A DNA stretch of 18,465 bases from Solirubrobacteraceae bacterium (GCA_030151725.1 JASLDD010000119.1:1-18465); one strand, 5' to 3'. Shown: positions 1 to 7,896, numbered from the stretch's first letter. Notes: generated by a model not told the origin, from the sequence alone. Numbers and translations are program-made.

Positions 1-411
1 CCCGCCGAGGCCGGCGGCCTGATGAGCCCCGACTTCGTGCTTCTGCCTGGCTCGAGCACCGCCGAGCAGGCGCTCCGCGCGGTGCGCCACAGCCGCGTCG
101 CGCCCGAGCTGCTGACGAGCGTCTACGTCGACGGCGCGGACGGCGCACTCGAAGGCAGCGTCCCCGTGACCGCGCTGCTGCGCGCCGACGCCGACCGCCG
201 CCTGGACGCCGAGCTCAAGCACGAGGTGCCGTGCCTCTCCCCGGACGCGCCCTTCGAGGAGGTCGCGCGCCAGATGGCCGACTACAACCTGACGTCGATC
301 CCCGTCGCCGACGACGGTCGGATGGTCGGCGTCGTGACCGTCGACGACGTGCTCGCCGCGATGATCCCGCGCCGCTGGCAGCGCCGCTTCGGGCTGCTCG
401 GAGAGGATTGA
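1..411 (+). CDS. MgtE-type CBS-pair protein, C-terminal part (5' truncated)
   Basis: The reading frame is open from base 1, so the start lies outside the window. The visible part is a tandem CBS pair. The first begins at GGLMSPDFVLLP; the second contains EEVARQMADYNLTSIPVADD and VGVVTVDDVLAAM, which closely match the second CBS motif of MgtE magnesium channels. The protein stops about 15 residues after the second CBS motif, with no membrane segment, so the MgtE channel domain is absent. In MgtE this region senses cytosolic Mg2+ and gates the pore. Here it is probably a soluble sensor or regulator (inference). An NRAMP transporter starts about 70 bp downstream on the same strand, suggesting a joint role in divalent-metal homeostasis. 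The missing N-terminus, possibly an MgtE-N domain, cannot be judged. Confidence 0.82.
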   Translation, partial: PAEAGGLMSPDFVLLPGSSTAEQALRAVRHSRVAPELLTSVYVDGADGALEGSVPVTALLRADADRRLDAELKHEVPCLSPDAPFEEVARQMADYNLTSIPVADDGRMVGVVTVDDVLAAMIPRRWQRRFGLLGED

Positions 412-445
412 GAACGCCGTCGCGGGTTGGGCGGCGAGGACTGAT

Positions 446-451
446 TACACT
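446..451 (+). promoter_or_regulatory. possible -10 element for the NRAMP gene
   Basis: TACACT matches the TAnnnT pattern and sits between the CBS gene stop and the NRAMP start, 33 nt before ATG 484. No convincing -35 is found at 16-18 nt, so this is weak. Cotranscription from the CBS gene is equally possible. Confidence 0.2.
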
Positions 452-483
452 CCGCCGCGTGAACGTTGCAGGCGGACAGTTCG

Positions 484-1794
484 ATGGCGGTCCGAGTACC
501 GCCTGTCATGCGACGTATCCGGTCGGCCGCACGTGGCCGACCGCGCCTGCCTGCCCGGCTTAACCCACGCCGTGCACGAATCTTTGCCGTTCTTGGCCTG
601 CTCGGCCCGGGGTTGATCGCGGCCAACGCCGGCAACGACGCCGGCGGGATCGCCACCTACTCCTCCGTCGGCGCCAAGTACGGCTACGGCCTGCTGTGGA
701 CGATCGTGCTGATCACCATCTCCCTGGCTCTAGTGCAGATGCTCGCCGCCAGGATGGGCGTGGTCACCGGCAAGGGACTCGCCGAGCTCGTGCGCGAGGA
801 GTACGGGATCCGCTGGTCGGTGTTCGCCACCAGCGCCGTGCTGATCGCCAACGTCGGCATCTGCATCTCGGACTTCGTCGGCGTCGGCGCCGCGCTCGGC
901 CTCGCCGGCATCCCCGTGCAGATATCCGTGCCGATCGCCGCCGTCGGGATCTGGCTGATCATCGTGCGGGGCTCCTATCGCTCCGCCGAGCGGATCTTCA
1001 TCTGGTTCACCATCCCCTTCTTCGCCTATCCCATCGCCGCTGTGCTCGCACATCCCCACTGGGGCGCCGTCGGCAAAGCCATCGTCGTGCCCCAGCTGCA
1101 CGCCAGCTCCGCCTACCTGCTGCTGCTGATCGCCACCGCCGGCACCACCATCACCCCCTACATGCAGCTCTACCTGCAGTCGGCGGTCGTCGAGCGCGGC
1201 GTGCGCGAGGACGAGCTCAAGAAGGAGGAGCGCGAGGCTGTGGCTGGTGCCGTCTTCGCCAACGTGATCGCCTCCTTCATCATCATCGCCACCGGCGCCA
1301 CCCTGTTCACGCACGGCATTCACCACATCTCATCCGCCGCCGGCGCCGCCCGCGCTCTCACTCCCTTCGCCGGTCAGTACGCCGAGGTGCTCTTTGGCGT
1401 GGGCATCCTCGGCGCGAGCCTCTTGGCCGCCGCGATCCTGCCGATCGCCACCTCCTATGTGATCTCCGAGTCGCTCGGCTATGAGAAGGGTGTCGGACGC
1501 CGCCGCGAGGAGGCGCCCGTGTTCGTGAACATCATCACCGGCATGATCATGCTCAGCGCCTTCGTCGCCATCATCCCCGGTGTACCTGTGATCTCACTGC
1601 TCGTCGGCGTACAGGTCGTCAACGGCATCCTCCTGCCGATCAACCTGTTCTTCATCTGGCGCCTGGCCCGCTCGGCCAACGTGATGGGCGAGCGCCGCAG
1701 CCGCGGCCTGCTCGACGGGACCGCCGCCGTCACAGTCGCCGTCACCTCCACGCTCTCGGTCGCGCTCGTCGTGATTACCGTGCTCGGTATCTGA
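484..1794 (+). CDS. NRAMP-family divalent metal transporter, non-canonical metal-site motifs
   Basis: This is an integral membrane protein of 436 aa with about eleven hydrophobic segments and an NRAMP-like first helix, GPGLIAANAGNDAGGIAT (around residues 41-58). In canonical Mn/Fe transporters this helix carries DPGN. Here the Asp is kept (about D52), but Pro and Asn are replaced by Ala and Gly. Helix 6 reads GTTITPYMQLYLQS, so the metal-coordinating Met of the canonical MPH motif is replaced by Thr (about T224). Such changes are seen in NRAMP-related clades that do not prefer Mn/Fe, including Mg2+ transporters (NRMT); substrate here is inferred. ATG 484 was chosen. In-frame TTG 466 and ATG 508 are alternatives, and none has a strong ribosome-binding site. 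It lies just downstream of the MgtE-type CBS gene, possibly as an operon. Confidence 0.88.
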   Translation: MAVRVPPVMRRIRSAARGRPRLPARLNPRRARIFAVLGLLGPGLIAANAGNDAGGIATYSSVGAKYGYGLLWTIVLITISLALVQMLAARMGVVTGKGLAELVREEYGIRWSVFATSAVLIANVGICISDFVGVGAALGLAGIPVQISVPIAAVGIWLIIVRGSYRSAERIFIWFTIPFFAYPIAAVLAHPHWGAVGKAIVVPQLHASSAYLLLLIATAGTTITPYMQLYLQSAVVERGVREDELKKEEREAVAGAVFANVIASFIIIATGATLFTHGIHHISSAAGAARALTPFAGQYAEVLFGVGILGASLLAAAILPIATSYVISESLGYEKGVGRRREEAPVFVNIITGMIMLSAFVAIIPGVPVISLLVGVQVVNGILLPINLFFIWRLARSANVMGERRSRGLLDGTAAVTVAVTSTLSVALVVITVLGI

Positions 1795-1803
1795 CGGCCG
1801 CGC

Positions 1804-2778
1804 CTACTTCGTTGACGCTCCGTTCGCGTCTGAGAACAACAGCGTCGCGCCGATCGCCCCGCCCAGATCTCCCAGCGCGGCAACATGCACGCGGGGCGGC
1901 TGTGTGTCGTTGAACAGGTGCGGGAGCATCTCCTCCGAGATGCGCTTCGCAAACGGATGCCCCAGGCGCACACCCAGGCCTCCTCCGATCACCACCCCCT
2001 CGACGTCCAGCACATTGATAACCGATGCGATCCCTGCACCGAGCGCTCGTACAGCACGGTCGAGCGTGTGCTCTGCGAGCTTGTCGCCGTGATCTAGAGC
2101 CCGCGCCCAAATACCGCTTGTCAGGCGCGTTCGCCCGTGCTCCTCCATCAGCTTGAACAGATCCGTCTTGCGTCCCTTCTCATCGTGCAGCTTGCGCACA
2201 TAAATCTCCATCGCCGCCCTGCCCGCGTATGCCTCCATGCACCCGCGGCGGCCGCATGTGCAGCGCGCACCGTCGAGCTCCACCACAACGTGCCCGATCT
2301 CACCCGCTCCACCGCGCCCCGTCCACGGCTGACCGTCAAGGATCAGTCCGCCCCCAACGCCCGTGCCCCAGAAGACGCCCAGCAGCGACTCATAGAGGCG
2401 ACCGGCCCCGAGGCGGAACTCAGCATCGGTGGCCACCTGGACGTCGTTGCCGACCTTCACCTTGCAGCCGAGCGCCTTTTCAAGAGTGTCCGCAAGCGGA
2501 AAAGTGCCTTCCCAGTCAGGCAGGTTGCGCGCGCTGGTCACCTTGCCGTCCTCGATCACGCCCGGCGAGCCGACACCCAAACCGTCGAGATCCTTCGTAT
2601 CGATCTCCGCGGCCTTCGCCGCGTCTCGCAGCGCGGTCTCCATCTCTACAGCCACATCCGACGGCCCTCCCGAGGTGGGCGTCGGGCGACGGGCTGAGCC
2701 GAGCGCGTTGTGCGCGTCATCGACGATCACAGCCTGGATCTTCGTGCCACCGAGGTCGATTCCACCGTATCTGGCCAC
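1804..2778 (-). CDS. ROK-family sugar kinase (glucokinase-like)
   Basis: A cytosolic ATP-dependent sugar kinase of the ROK family, most likely glucokinase feeding glycolysis; the sugar is not provable from sequence. Numbered from the GTG at 2778, it shows the N-terminal phosphate loop GGIDLGGTK (D8), the catalytic Asp in GNDVQ (about D112), the glycine-rich GTGVGGG loop (138-144), GEIGH (His about 163), and the ROK zinc motif CTCGRRGCME (Cys173, 175, 180). The length of 324 aa is normal for the family. The start is uncertain: ATG 2817 gives 13 extra residues. GTG 2778 places the phosphate loop at the usual distance from the N-terminus, but neither start has a clear ribosome-binding site. It is convergent with the NRAMP gene, with only 9 bp between stops, and divergent from the exporter operon. 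Confidence 0.88.
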   Translation of the reverse strand: MARYGGIDLGGTKIQAVIVDDAHNALGSARRPTPTSGGPSDVAVEMETALRDAAKAAEIDTKDLDGLGVGSPGVIEDGKVTSARNLPDWEGTFPLADTLEKALGCKVKVGNDVQVATDAEFRLGAGRLYESLLGVFWGTGVGGGLILDGQPWTGRGGAGEIGHVVVELDGARCTCGRRGCMEAYAGRAAMEIYVRKLHDEKGRKTDLFKLMEEHGRTRLTSGIWARALDHGDKLAEHTLDRAVRALGAGIASVINVLDVEGVVIGGGLGVRLGHPFAKRISEEMLPHLFNDTQPPRVHVAALGDLGGAIGATLLFSDANGASTK

Positions 2779-2817
2779 TGCCGGATCATGGCAGAAGCCT
2801 GCGACACCTCTCGACAT

Positions 2818-2919
2818 CTACCGGCAGATTGTCGCTGTCAGATCTTTATGTGAATTTACCCTCCCTTGCAGCCTTTCTTCAGGCGCTCTTACAGGCTCGA
2901 CTGACTATCTAGCCAGCAC
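2818..2919. promoter_or_regulatory. divergent promoter region between ROK kinase and exporter operon
   Basis: About 100 bp, visibly richer in A/T than its surroundings, separate two divergent genes, so both promoters should lie here. I see no clear -35/-10 pair. Neither flanking start has a good Shine-Dalgarno sequence. TATCTA at 2906-2911, 8 nt before ATG 2920, would fit a leaderless transcript of the exporter operon, but this is weak. Confidence 0.3.
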
Positions 2920-4503
2920 ATGGCCAATAAAAGCACCCGAGCATCCTGGCTCGTCTACGCACTGGGGGCTCTCTGCGCCGCTGCCATCGTGGGCGCAATC
3001 CTCGTCGTCGGCCCCGCGTCTGGACGCCAGACCACAGCGACGCGCACCGCCAAAGTTGCCCGCGGCGTAGTGCAGTCAACGGTCTCCGGCAGTGGCAATC
3101 TTCAAGCCGCCAGTCAGTTGAACCTCGGCTTCAGCACCGGGGGGACCGTTACCCACATATACGTCAAGCAGGGTCAGCAGGTCGCACAGGGTCAGCTCCT
3201 GGCGACGCTCGATCCTCAAAGCGCCGAAGTGACCCTCGAACAGGCCAAGGCCGCGTTGCAGTCCGCCGAAGCCAACCTCGCCAAGGAGGAAGAAACCGAA
3301 GGCGAAAGCTCGAGCAGCACCGGCTCTGCCGGTGGCAACGCGACCGCCGCAGCAGCCGCCGTGCACAGCGTCACCACGGCCAGCCCCTCGGCCCCAGCGA
3401 GCACCACGCCTGCGACTACGACCACACCCGCTGCCACCACCACACCCGCTGCGACGACACCCGTCGCGACAATCCCCACGAGCACGACGCCCCCTACCAA
3501 AGCGCCCAGCAGCTCCACGCCCGCCACCAGCCCATCGACGCGCAAAAGCACCGCGACAAAACAAGAAGGAACCAGCAGCGAAGGCAGCTCCACCACCAAT
3601 TCCAAAGCCACCGTCAGCCCAGCGACTCGTGAAGCCAACCTCGCGTCCGCCAAAGCGGCCGTCAAGAGCGACAAGCTGACCGTCCAAAGCGATGAACAGG
3701 CTGTCCTCGACACAAAGCTCGTGGCGCCCGAGGACGGGACCATCGTGTCGCTGTCTGGCCAGGTAGGAGAAGTCGTCTCCGGATCAGGAACCAGTCGCGA
3801 CTCCTCGAGCGCCGCCGCCACATCCGGCTCGAGCAGCACGACAGGCGCGTCCACCTCTGCCCGTTCAGCAACCAGCTCCGCCAGTACTGCGGCCAGCACC
3901 TCCAGCACCTCCAGCTCGGCCTTTGCCGTCTTGAGCGACCTCAGCTCCATGCAGCTCGTCGTCCCGCTCAGCGAATCCGAAATCGGCAACGTCAAAGTCG
4001 GCCAGATCGCCACCGTCACCGTCGAAGCCCTCGAAGGCAAGAAGCTCGCGGCCCATGTCCATGAAGTGGCCACCCTCTCGACGAGCAACAGCGGGGTGGT
4101 GAGCTACGACGTGACCTTCCAACTCGATCAGCTGACAGGCGGCATCAAACCCGGGATGAGCGCCTCCGCCGAAGTGGTCGTCAAGCAGGCCGAAGGCCTC
4201 AACGTCCCAACCAGTGCCATCTCCGCAAGCACCGTGAGCGTGGTGCGAGGCAGCAAGCAGGTGCGCCAGCGGATCGTCAGTGGGCTTGCCGGCAACAGCT
4301 CCACGATCGTGCTCAGCGGCCTCGAGGAGGGCGAAACCGTAGTGCTGCCCACGAGCACTGTCAGCAGCTCGAGCACCCTCTCCAGCGGACGTCGCAGCGC
4401 CCTAGGTGGACTGAGTGGCGGTCTGGGCGCAGGCGGGCTGGCGGGCGCAGGCGCAGGAGCGCCGGCCGGCGGAGGCGGAGGGTTCTTCAGGGGCGGCGGC
4501 TGA
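2920..4503 (+). CDS. MacA/HlyD-type periplasmic adaptor subunit of an ABC exporter
   Basis: This is the membrane-fusion subunit of a MacAB-like exporter, anchored by one N-terminal helix (about 13-31). The first half of the lipoyl domain (about 65-100) leads into the first hairpin helix (about 101-127). A Ser/Thr/Pro/Ala-rich stretch of about 105 residues (128-236) containing TTTPAATTTPAATTP-like repeats follows. Then come the returning helix (237-265), the second lipoyl half (266-290), another Ser/Ala/Thr stretch (291-333), a beta-barrel and membrane-proximal domain (334-480), and a Gly-rich tail. In Gram-negative MacA the hairpin tip docks on TolC. Here the tip position is low-complexity, which fits a monoderm lacking TolC (inference). 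The stop overlaps the next start as TGATG, so translation is probably coupled. ATG 2920 lacks an evident Shine-Dalgarno. Confidence 0.88.
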   Translation: MANKSTRASWLVYALGALCAAAIVGAILVVGPASGRQTTATRTAKVARGVVQSTVSGSGNLQAASQLNLGFSTGGTVTHIYVKQGQQVAQGQLLATLDPQSAEVTLEQAKAALQSAEANLAKEEETEGESSSSTGSAGGNATAAAAAVHSVTTASPSAPASTTPATTTTPAATTTPAATTPVATIPTSTTPPTKAPSSSTPATSPSTRKSTATKQEGTSSEGSSTTNSKATVSPATREANLASAKAAVKSDKLTVQSDEQAVLDTKLVAPEDGTIVSLSGQVGEVVSGSGTSRDSSSAAATSGSSSTTGASTSARSATSSASTAASTSSTSSSAFAVLSDLSSMQLVVPLSESEIGNVKVGQIATVTVEALEGKKLAAHVHEVATLSTSNSGVVSYDVTFQLDQLTGGIKPGMSASAEVVVKQAEGLNVPTSAISASTVSVVRGSKQVRQRIVSGLAGNSSTIVLSGLEEGETVVLPTSTVSSSSTLSSGRRSALGGLSGGLGAGGLAGAGAGAPAGGGGGFFRGGG

Positions 4504-5267
4504 TGAGCAGATCGCTGATCGAGGTGCGCCGCGTCTCGAAGGTGTTCGAGCTGGGGCAGATCCAAGTACGCGCCCTACGCGAGGTCTCACTGCGAATCGA
4601 GGAAGGCGACCTCGTGGCGATCATGGGCAGCTCTGGCAGCGGCAAGAGCACGCTCATGAACATCCTCGGTTGCCTCGACACGCCAACCAGCGGGCGCTAC
4701 CTCATAGACGGTGTGGACGCCGGGGCGATGGACGAGGACGACCTGGCAGACCTACGCAATCGCAAGATTGGCTTTGTCTTTCAGAGCTTCAACCTCGTCG
4801 CGCGCACAAGCGCGCTCGTCAACGTCGAGCTGCCGCTCGCCTACGCGGGCCTGCGGGGCGCCGCACGCAGACGTCGGGCCGAGCAGGCGCTCGCAGCGGT
4901 GGGGATGGCGCATCGCATGCACCATCAGCCCTCCGAGCTCTCCGGCGGGCAACAGCAGCGTGTGGCCGTCGCGCGGGCGCTCGTCACCAACCCAGCGCTG
5001 ATCCTCGCGGATGAGCCAACCGGGAACCTCGACTCCCATTCGACCGAGGAGGTCCTGCGAATCTTCGCGCAGCTCAACGAAGAAGCCCGCACCGTCGTTC
5101 TGATCACCCACGAGCCCGACGTGGCCGAACAGACCAAGCGCGTGATCCGACTCAGCGACGGCGAGATCGTCGCCGACGAGCGCTCACTCGGCGTGCTCGA
5201 CCCCCCTCCCCCACCCCAGCGGCTCAAGACGGCCCACCAGACCGACGTCCTCGAGGCACAGCCTTGA
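4503..5267 (+). CDS. MacB/LolD-type ABC transporter ATP-binding protein
   Basis: The cytosolic ATPase that drives the MacA-permease exporter. All nucleotide-binding motifs are intact: Walker A GSSGSGKST (42-50), Q-loop Q94, signature LSGGQQQR (146-153), Walker B ALILADE (165-171) with DEPTGNLD following, and the switch His in ITHEP (H203). The sequence belongs to the MacB/LolD/FtsE class, in which ATP hydrolysis powers mechanotransmission across the membrane rather than passage through a classic pore. Its ATG overlaps the MacA-like stop by 1 nt and its stop overlaps the permease start by 4 nt. In Gram-negative MacB the ATPase is fused to the permease; here they are separate, as is usual in Gram-positives. 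The C-terminal ~30 residues, with a poly-Pro stretch, are extra. Confidence 0.95.
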   Translation: MSRSLIEVRRVSKVFELGQIQVRALREVSLRIEEGDLVAIMGSSGSGKSTLMNILGCLDTPTSGRYLIDGVDAGAMDEDDLADLRNRKIGFVFQSFNLVARTSALVNVELPLAYAGLRGAARRRRAEQALAAVGMAHRMHHQPSELSGGQQQRVAVARALVTNPALILADEPTGNLDSHSTEEVLRIFAQLNEEARTVVLITHEPDVAEQTKRVIRLSDGEIVADERSLGVLDPPPPPQRLKTAHQTDVLEAQP

Positions 5268-6484
5268 TCGGCGCCGAGACACTGCGGATCGCCTGGAACG
5301 GGATCACCGCCAACAAGCTGCGCTCCGGTCTGACCGTTCTCGGCATGACCATCGGGGTTGCGTCCGTGATCGTGCTGATAGCCGTCGGCAACGGTTCCTC
5401 CAAGGCCGTGCAGTCGCGCATCCAAAGCCTCGGCACGAACGTGCTCGTCGTGCAGGGCAGCGGCGGCTTTCGCGGCGGCGCACGCGCCAGCTCCGTGAGC
5501 AGCGTCTCCTTGACAAAGCAGGATGCCCAAGCGCTGCAGAACCCAGCTCTGGCGCCCGACATCCAGAGCGCCTCGCCGGTCGTCGACGCAACCGCCACAA
5601 AACTCGTCGCCGCCGGCTCCAGCTATGAACCGTCGTCCTTCATCGGCACCACCCCCTCCTATCTGAGCGCCCACAGCTACAAGCTCGCCGAGGGTGCCGC
5701 CTTCACCGCCGAAGACGTGAGCAAGCACAAGCGCGTCGCCCTGATCGGACAGACGGTGCTGCAGGAACTTTTCGCCGGCGTGAGCCCAGTCGGGCAGAGC
5801 ATGAAGGTCAACGGCAGCAACTACGAAGTGCTCGGTGTCCTGGCCTCCAAGGGATCCAACGGCGCGACCGACGAGGACGACGTCGTGATGGCACCGATCT
5901 CCACCGTGCAGGACTCCCTCACCGGCACCGGACCGGTCGACTCGATCACCGTCCAGGCCACCTCCGAATCGACGCTCAACGCCGCCGAAGCCGAGGTCAC
6001 CCAGATCCTCGATGAACGCCACAAGATCAAGAACACCGCCGAACCGGGCTTCAGCGTGCTCAACCAGGGCTCGCTGCTTGAAACGTCCAGCTCGACCAGC
6101 AGCGTCTTCACCACCCTGCTCGGCGAGGTAGCCGCCATCTCGCTTCTCGTAGGCGGGATCGGCGTCATGAACATCATGCTCGTGAGCGTCACCGAGCGCA
6201 CACGCGAGATCGGCATCCGCAAGGCCGTAGGCGCCCGCCGCAGCGACATCCTCACCCAGTTCCTGACCGAGGCCGTGCTCGTCTCGCTGTGCGGGGGGCT
6301 CGTAGGCGTGGCCGTGGGAGTCATCGGCAGTCAGTTCGAAATCGCGGGAGTACATCCCGAGATCGCCGGCTACTCGATCTTCCTGGCCTTCGGCGCAGCA
6401 CTTGCCTCAGGACTGTTCTTCGGCACCTATCCCGCCGCCCGCGCAGCCCGCCTCAAGCCGATAGAAGCGCTGCGCTTTGAGTGA
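5264..6484 (+). CDS. MacB-type ABC transporter permease (MacB_PCD plus FtsX)
   Basis: The membrane subunit of the exporter, 406 aa. The architecture is typical: a first membrane helix (about 21-43), a large extracytoplasmic MacB periplasmic-core-like domain (about 45-280), then three C-terminal helices of the FtsX domain (about 287-310, 333-358 and 370-388). The conserved cytoplasmic loop ERTREIGIRKAVGARRSDI (311-329) couples to the ATPase. The start is TTG 5264, overlapping the ATPase stop (TTGA), with GAGG 7 nt upstream; the next in-frame ATG would fall inside the first helix. It acts with the MacA-like adaptor and ATPase. The exported substrate is unknown; family members move peptides, antibiotics or lipoproteins. 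Confidence 0.94.
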   Translation: MIGAETLRIAWNGITANKLRSGLTVLGMTIGVASVIVLIAVGNGSSKAVQSRIQSLGTNVLVVQGSGGFRGGARASSVSSVSLTKQDAQALQNPALAPDIQSASPVVDATATKLVAAGSSYEPSSFIGTTPSYLSAHSYKLAEGAAFTAEDVSKHKRVALIGQTVLQELFAGVSPVGQSMKVNGSNYEVLGVLASKGSNGATDEDDVVMAPISTVQDSLTGTGPVDSITVQATSESTLNAAEAEVTQILDERHKIKNTAEPGFSVLNQGSLLETSSSTSSVFTTLLGEVAAISLLVGGIGVMNIMLVSVTERTREIGIRKAVGARRSDILTQFLTEAVLVSLCGGLVGVAVGVIGSQFEIAGVHPEIAGYSIFLAFGAALASGLFFGTYPAARAARLKPIEALRFE

Positions 6485-6512
6485 CCCCTCGTCCCCCCAT
6501 CAGGAGCCTTCC

Positions 6513-7127
6513 ATGCCGCCCCAGCCAACGCCGAGACAAGAGACCCTGCGCCAGCCCGCCGACGCGCAGTGGTTCGATGACACCGACGCCGAAGAGCTGC
6601 CTCCCCGTCCACGGCGGCGACTCACCGGCCCAGTTCCCCTTGTGCTGGCGGCGATCCTGTTGATCGCCTGCGGGTTCATCGGCGGCGTGCTCGTGGAGAA
6701 GGGTGAAAACTCGACCGACGCCTCCTCCGGCGCCGCGGCCGGCCTCGCTTCGCGCTTTGCTGCCTTGCGCAGCGAAGCCGCCGGCTCGCCCACCGGTCCA
6801 CGGTCGGCGAGCGCGTCCGCCGGCTTCACGCGACCCACCTCCGGCACCGTGACGTATCTCGCCGGCAAGACCCTCTACGTGACTGACAGCGAAGGCAACA
6901 CCATCAAGGTCGCCACCTCCTCCGCCACCAGCGTGAGCAAGACCGTCACCGCGAGCGTGCGTGGCATCCACCCTGGTGAAACGGTGAGCATCGTCGGTGC
7001 CACAGGCACAAACGGTTCCATCAAAGCGGAATCGATCAGTGTCGGCGCCAGCCTCGCCGGGCTCTTCGGCCGGGGCGGGAAAAGCGAAAGCGGGGGCGCC
7101 CAATCGCTGTTCGGGAGCGGAGGCTGA
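6513..7127 (+). CDS. single-pass membrane protein with DUF5666-like extracytoplasmic domain
   Basis: Unknown function. An acidic, Pro-rich cytosolic N-terminus (1-37) precedes one membrane helix (about 40-61), a Ser/Ala-rich linker (65-108), and a small beta-rich domain (about 109-178). That domain's pattern (SGTVTYLAGKTLYVTDSEGN, then HPGETVSIVG and IKAESISVG) resembles the OB-fold-like DUF5666 family. The tail is Gly/Ser-rich. ATG 6513 was chosen over the in-frame TTG 6477 because AGGAG lies 6 nt upstream. The gene begins 28 bp after the permease stop, so it is very likely the fourth gene of the exporter operon. It might present the beta domain to the adaptor or to substrate outside the membrane (inference). 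Confidence 0.8.
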   Translation: MPPQPTPRQETLRQPADAQWFDDTDAEELPPRPRRRLTGPVPLVLAAILLIACGFIGGVLVEKGENSTDASSGAAAGLASRFAALRSEAAGSPTGPRSASASAGFTRPTSGTVTYLAGKTLYVTDSEGNTIKVATSSATSVSKTVTASVRGIHPGETVSIVGATGTNGSIKAESISVGASLAGLFGRGGKSESGGAQSLFGSGG

Positions 7128-7217
7128 GAGAACCTGCACCAAGGCTTAGCCGACGCTTAGGCACAAAGCACAAAGTATCTCGGCGGACCGCCGCCACGTT
7201 CATCGACAAGGAGCTCC
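7128..7217 (+). promoter_or_regulatory. intergenic spacer with short direct repeats
   Basis: This 90-bp gap contains GCTTAG twice (from about 7143) and CACAAAG twice in tandem, then an AAGGAG ribosome-binding site (7208-7213) for the lipoprotein gene. It could carry a separate promoter, but no clear -35/-10 pair is seen. Confidence 0.25.
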
Positions 7218-7850
7218 ATGTCTCAACTCATCAGCGCCAGACACAGATCCGCGGCATTGACCGCCCTTGGCACATCCGTGGCCTGCCTCACGCTGCTCGC
7301 CTGCGGCGGCGGTTCCTCCAACAGCTCTTCCTCGAGCAACGCCGCAGCCACCTCCACAAGCCACTCCACCACCACTGCGCCCGGCGGCGCAGCCGTCGGC
7401 AAACGCTTCACCGCCCTGCGCGAATGCCTGCAAAAGAACGGCATCACGCCGCCTAAACGCACTCCTGGCCAGCGGCCCGGTAGCGGCGGCTTTCTCGGCG
7501 GTAGCGGTCCGCAGCTGCCCAAAGGCGTGACGCGCGCGCAGTACGAAGCCGCAATCAAGAAGTGCGGGGGCGGAGTGGACGGGCGCTTTGGCGCCGGGCG
7601 CTCCCCTCAGCGCTTCAACACTCCCGCTTTCAAACAGGCGCTCACCAAGTTCGCCGCCTGCATGCGCGAAAACGGCGTTCCTGTGCCGGCGCCCAACACA
7701 TCCGGCAAAGGCCCCATCTTCAGCACCAAGGGCCTCAACTCGACCGGCGCCAAGTTCAAAGCCGCTCAGACCAAGTGCGCGGCCGTCCTACGTAGCGTGT
7801 TTCGCGCCCAGCCCGGTGCAGCGGGGGCCCCTCCCGGCGGCGCCGGATAG
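7218..7850 (+). CDS. secreted lipoprotein with two Cys-containing repeats, exporter-associated
   Basis: Unknown function. The N-terminus is a lipoprotein signal peptide with lipobox LLAC-G (lipidated Cys29), followed by a Ser/Thr/Ala linker. The mature part is an internal duplication. Repeat 1 (about 64-118) has FTALRECLQKNGI and ends in IKKCGG. Repeat 2 (about 142-190) has FAACMRENGVPVPAP and ends in QTKCAAV. Each repeat has one Cys at each end (C70/C116 and C148/C187), suggesting one disulfide per repeat. Small secreted proteins with a CMRxxG motif recur next to MacAB-like exporters in actinobacteria (recollection, not searched). ATG 7218 has AAGGAG 4 nt upstream. It is last in the exporter cluster and is a candidate client or partner of that system. 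Confidence 0.8.
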   Translation: MSQLISARHRSAALTALGTSVACLTLLACGGGSSNSSSSSNAAATSTSHSTTTAPGGAAVGKRFTALRECLQKNGITPPKRTPGQRPGSGGFLGGSGPQLPKGVTRAQYEAAIKKCGGGVDGRFGAGRSPQRFNTPAFKQALTKFAACMRENGVPVPAPNTSGKGPIFSTKGLNSTGAKFKAAQTKCAAVLRSVFRAQPGAAGAPPGGAG

Positions 7851-7869
7851 CAAGAGCCCAGAGCCTGAC

Positions 7870-7896
7870 GGGCCGGCCTGTAGCGTGAGCCGGCCC
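7870..7896. terminator. hairpin between convergent lipoprotein and transglycosylase genes
   Basis: A perfect 8-bp GC stem (GGGCCGGC at 7870-7877, GCCGGCCC at 7889-7896) with an 11-nt loop sits between two converging genes. There is no T-tract on either side, so it would act as a GC-rich, possibly bidirectional terminator. Confidence 0.5.

Noticed and set aside
459..563. A 34-codon upstream frame (GTG 459) overlapping the NRAMP start
   Set aside because: It has no ribosome-binding site and no recognisable pattern; it is probably chance in high-GC DNA.
3400..3500. The short tandem repeats as a possible CRISPR or satellite array
   Set aside because: The repeats are in frame, code for Thr/Pro/Ala runs of the adaptor, and lack unique spacers.
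3216..4088. A 290-codon minus-strand frame rich in Val/Ala/Leu opposite the MacA-like adaptor
   Set aside because: It arises from the Ser/Thr/Ala/Pro repeats of the adaptor read on the other strand and has no start signals.
4925..6355. A 476-codon open frame on the minus strand across the ABC ATPase and permease genes
   Set aside because: It is the antisense shadow of two well-supported genes. Its translation is Gly/Asp/His-rich without a fold, as expected for high-GC complementary frames.
6477..6512. TTG 6477 as start of the DUF5666-like gene
   Set aside because: It overlaps the permease end without a ribosome-binding site, whereas ATG 6513 has AGGAG at ideal spacing.
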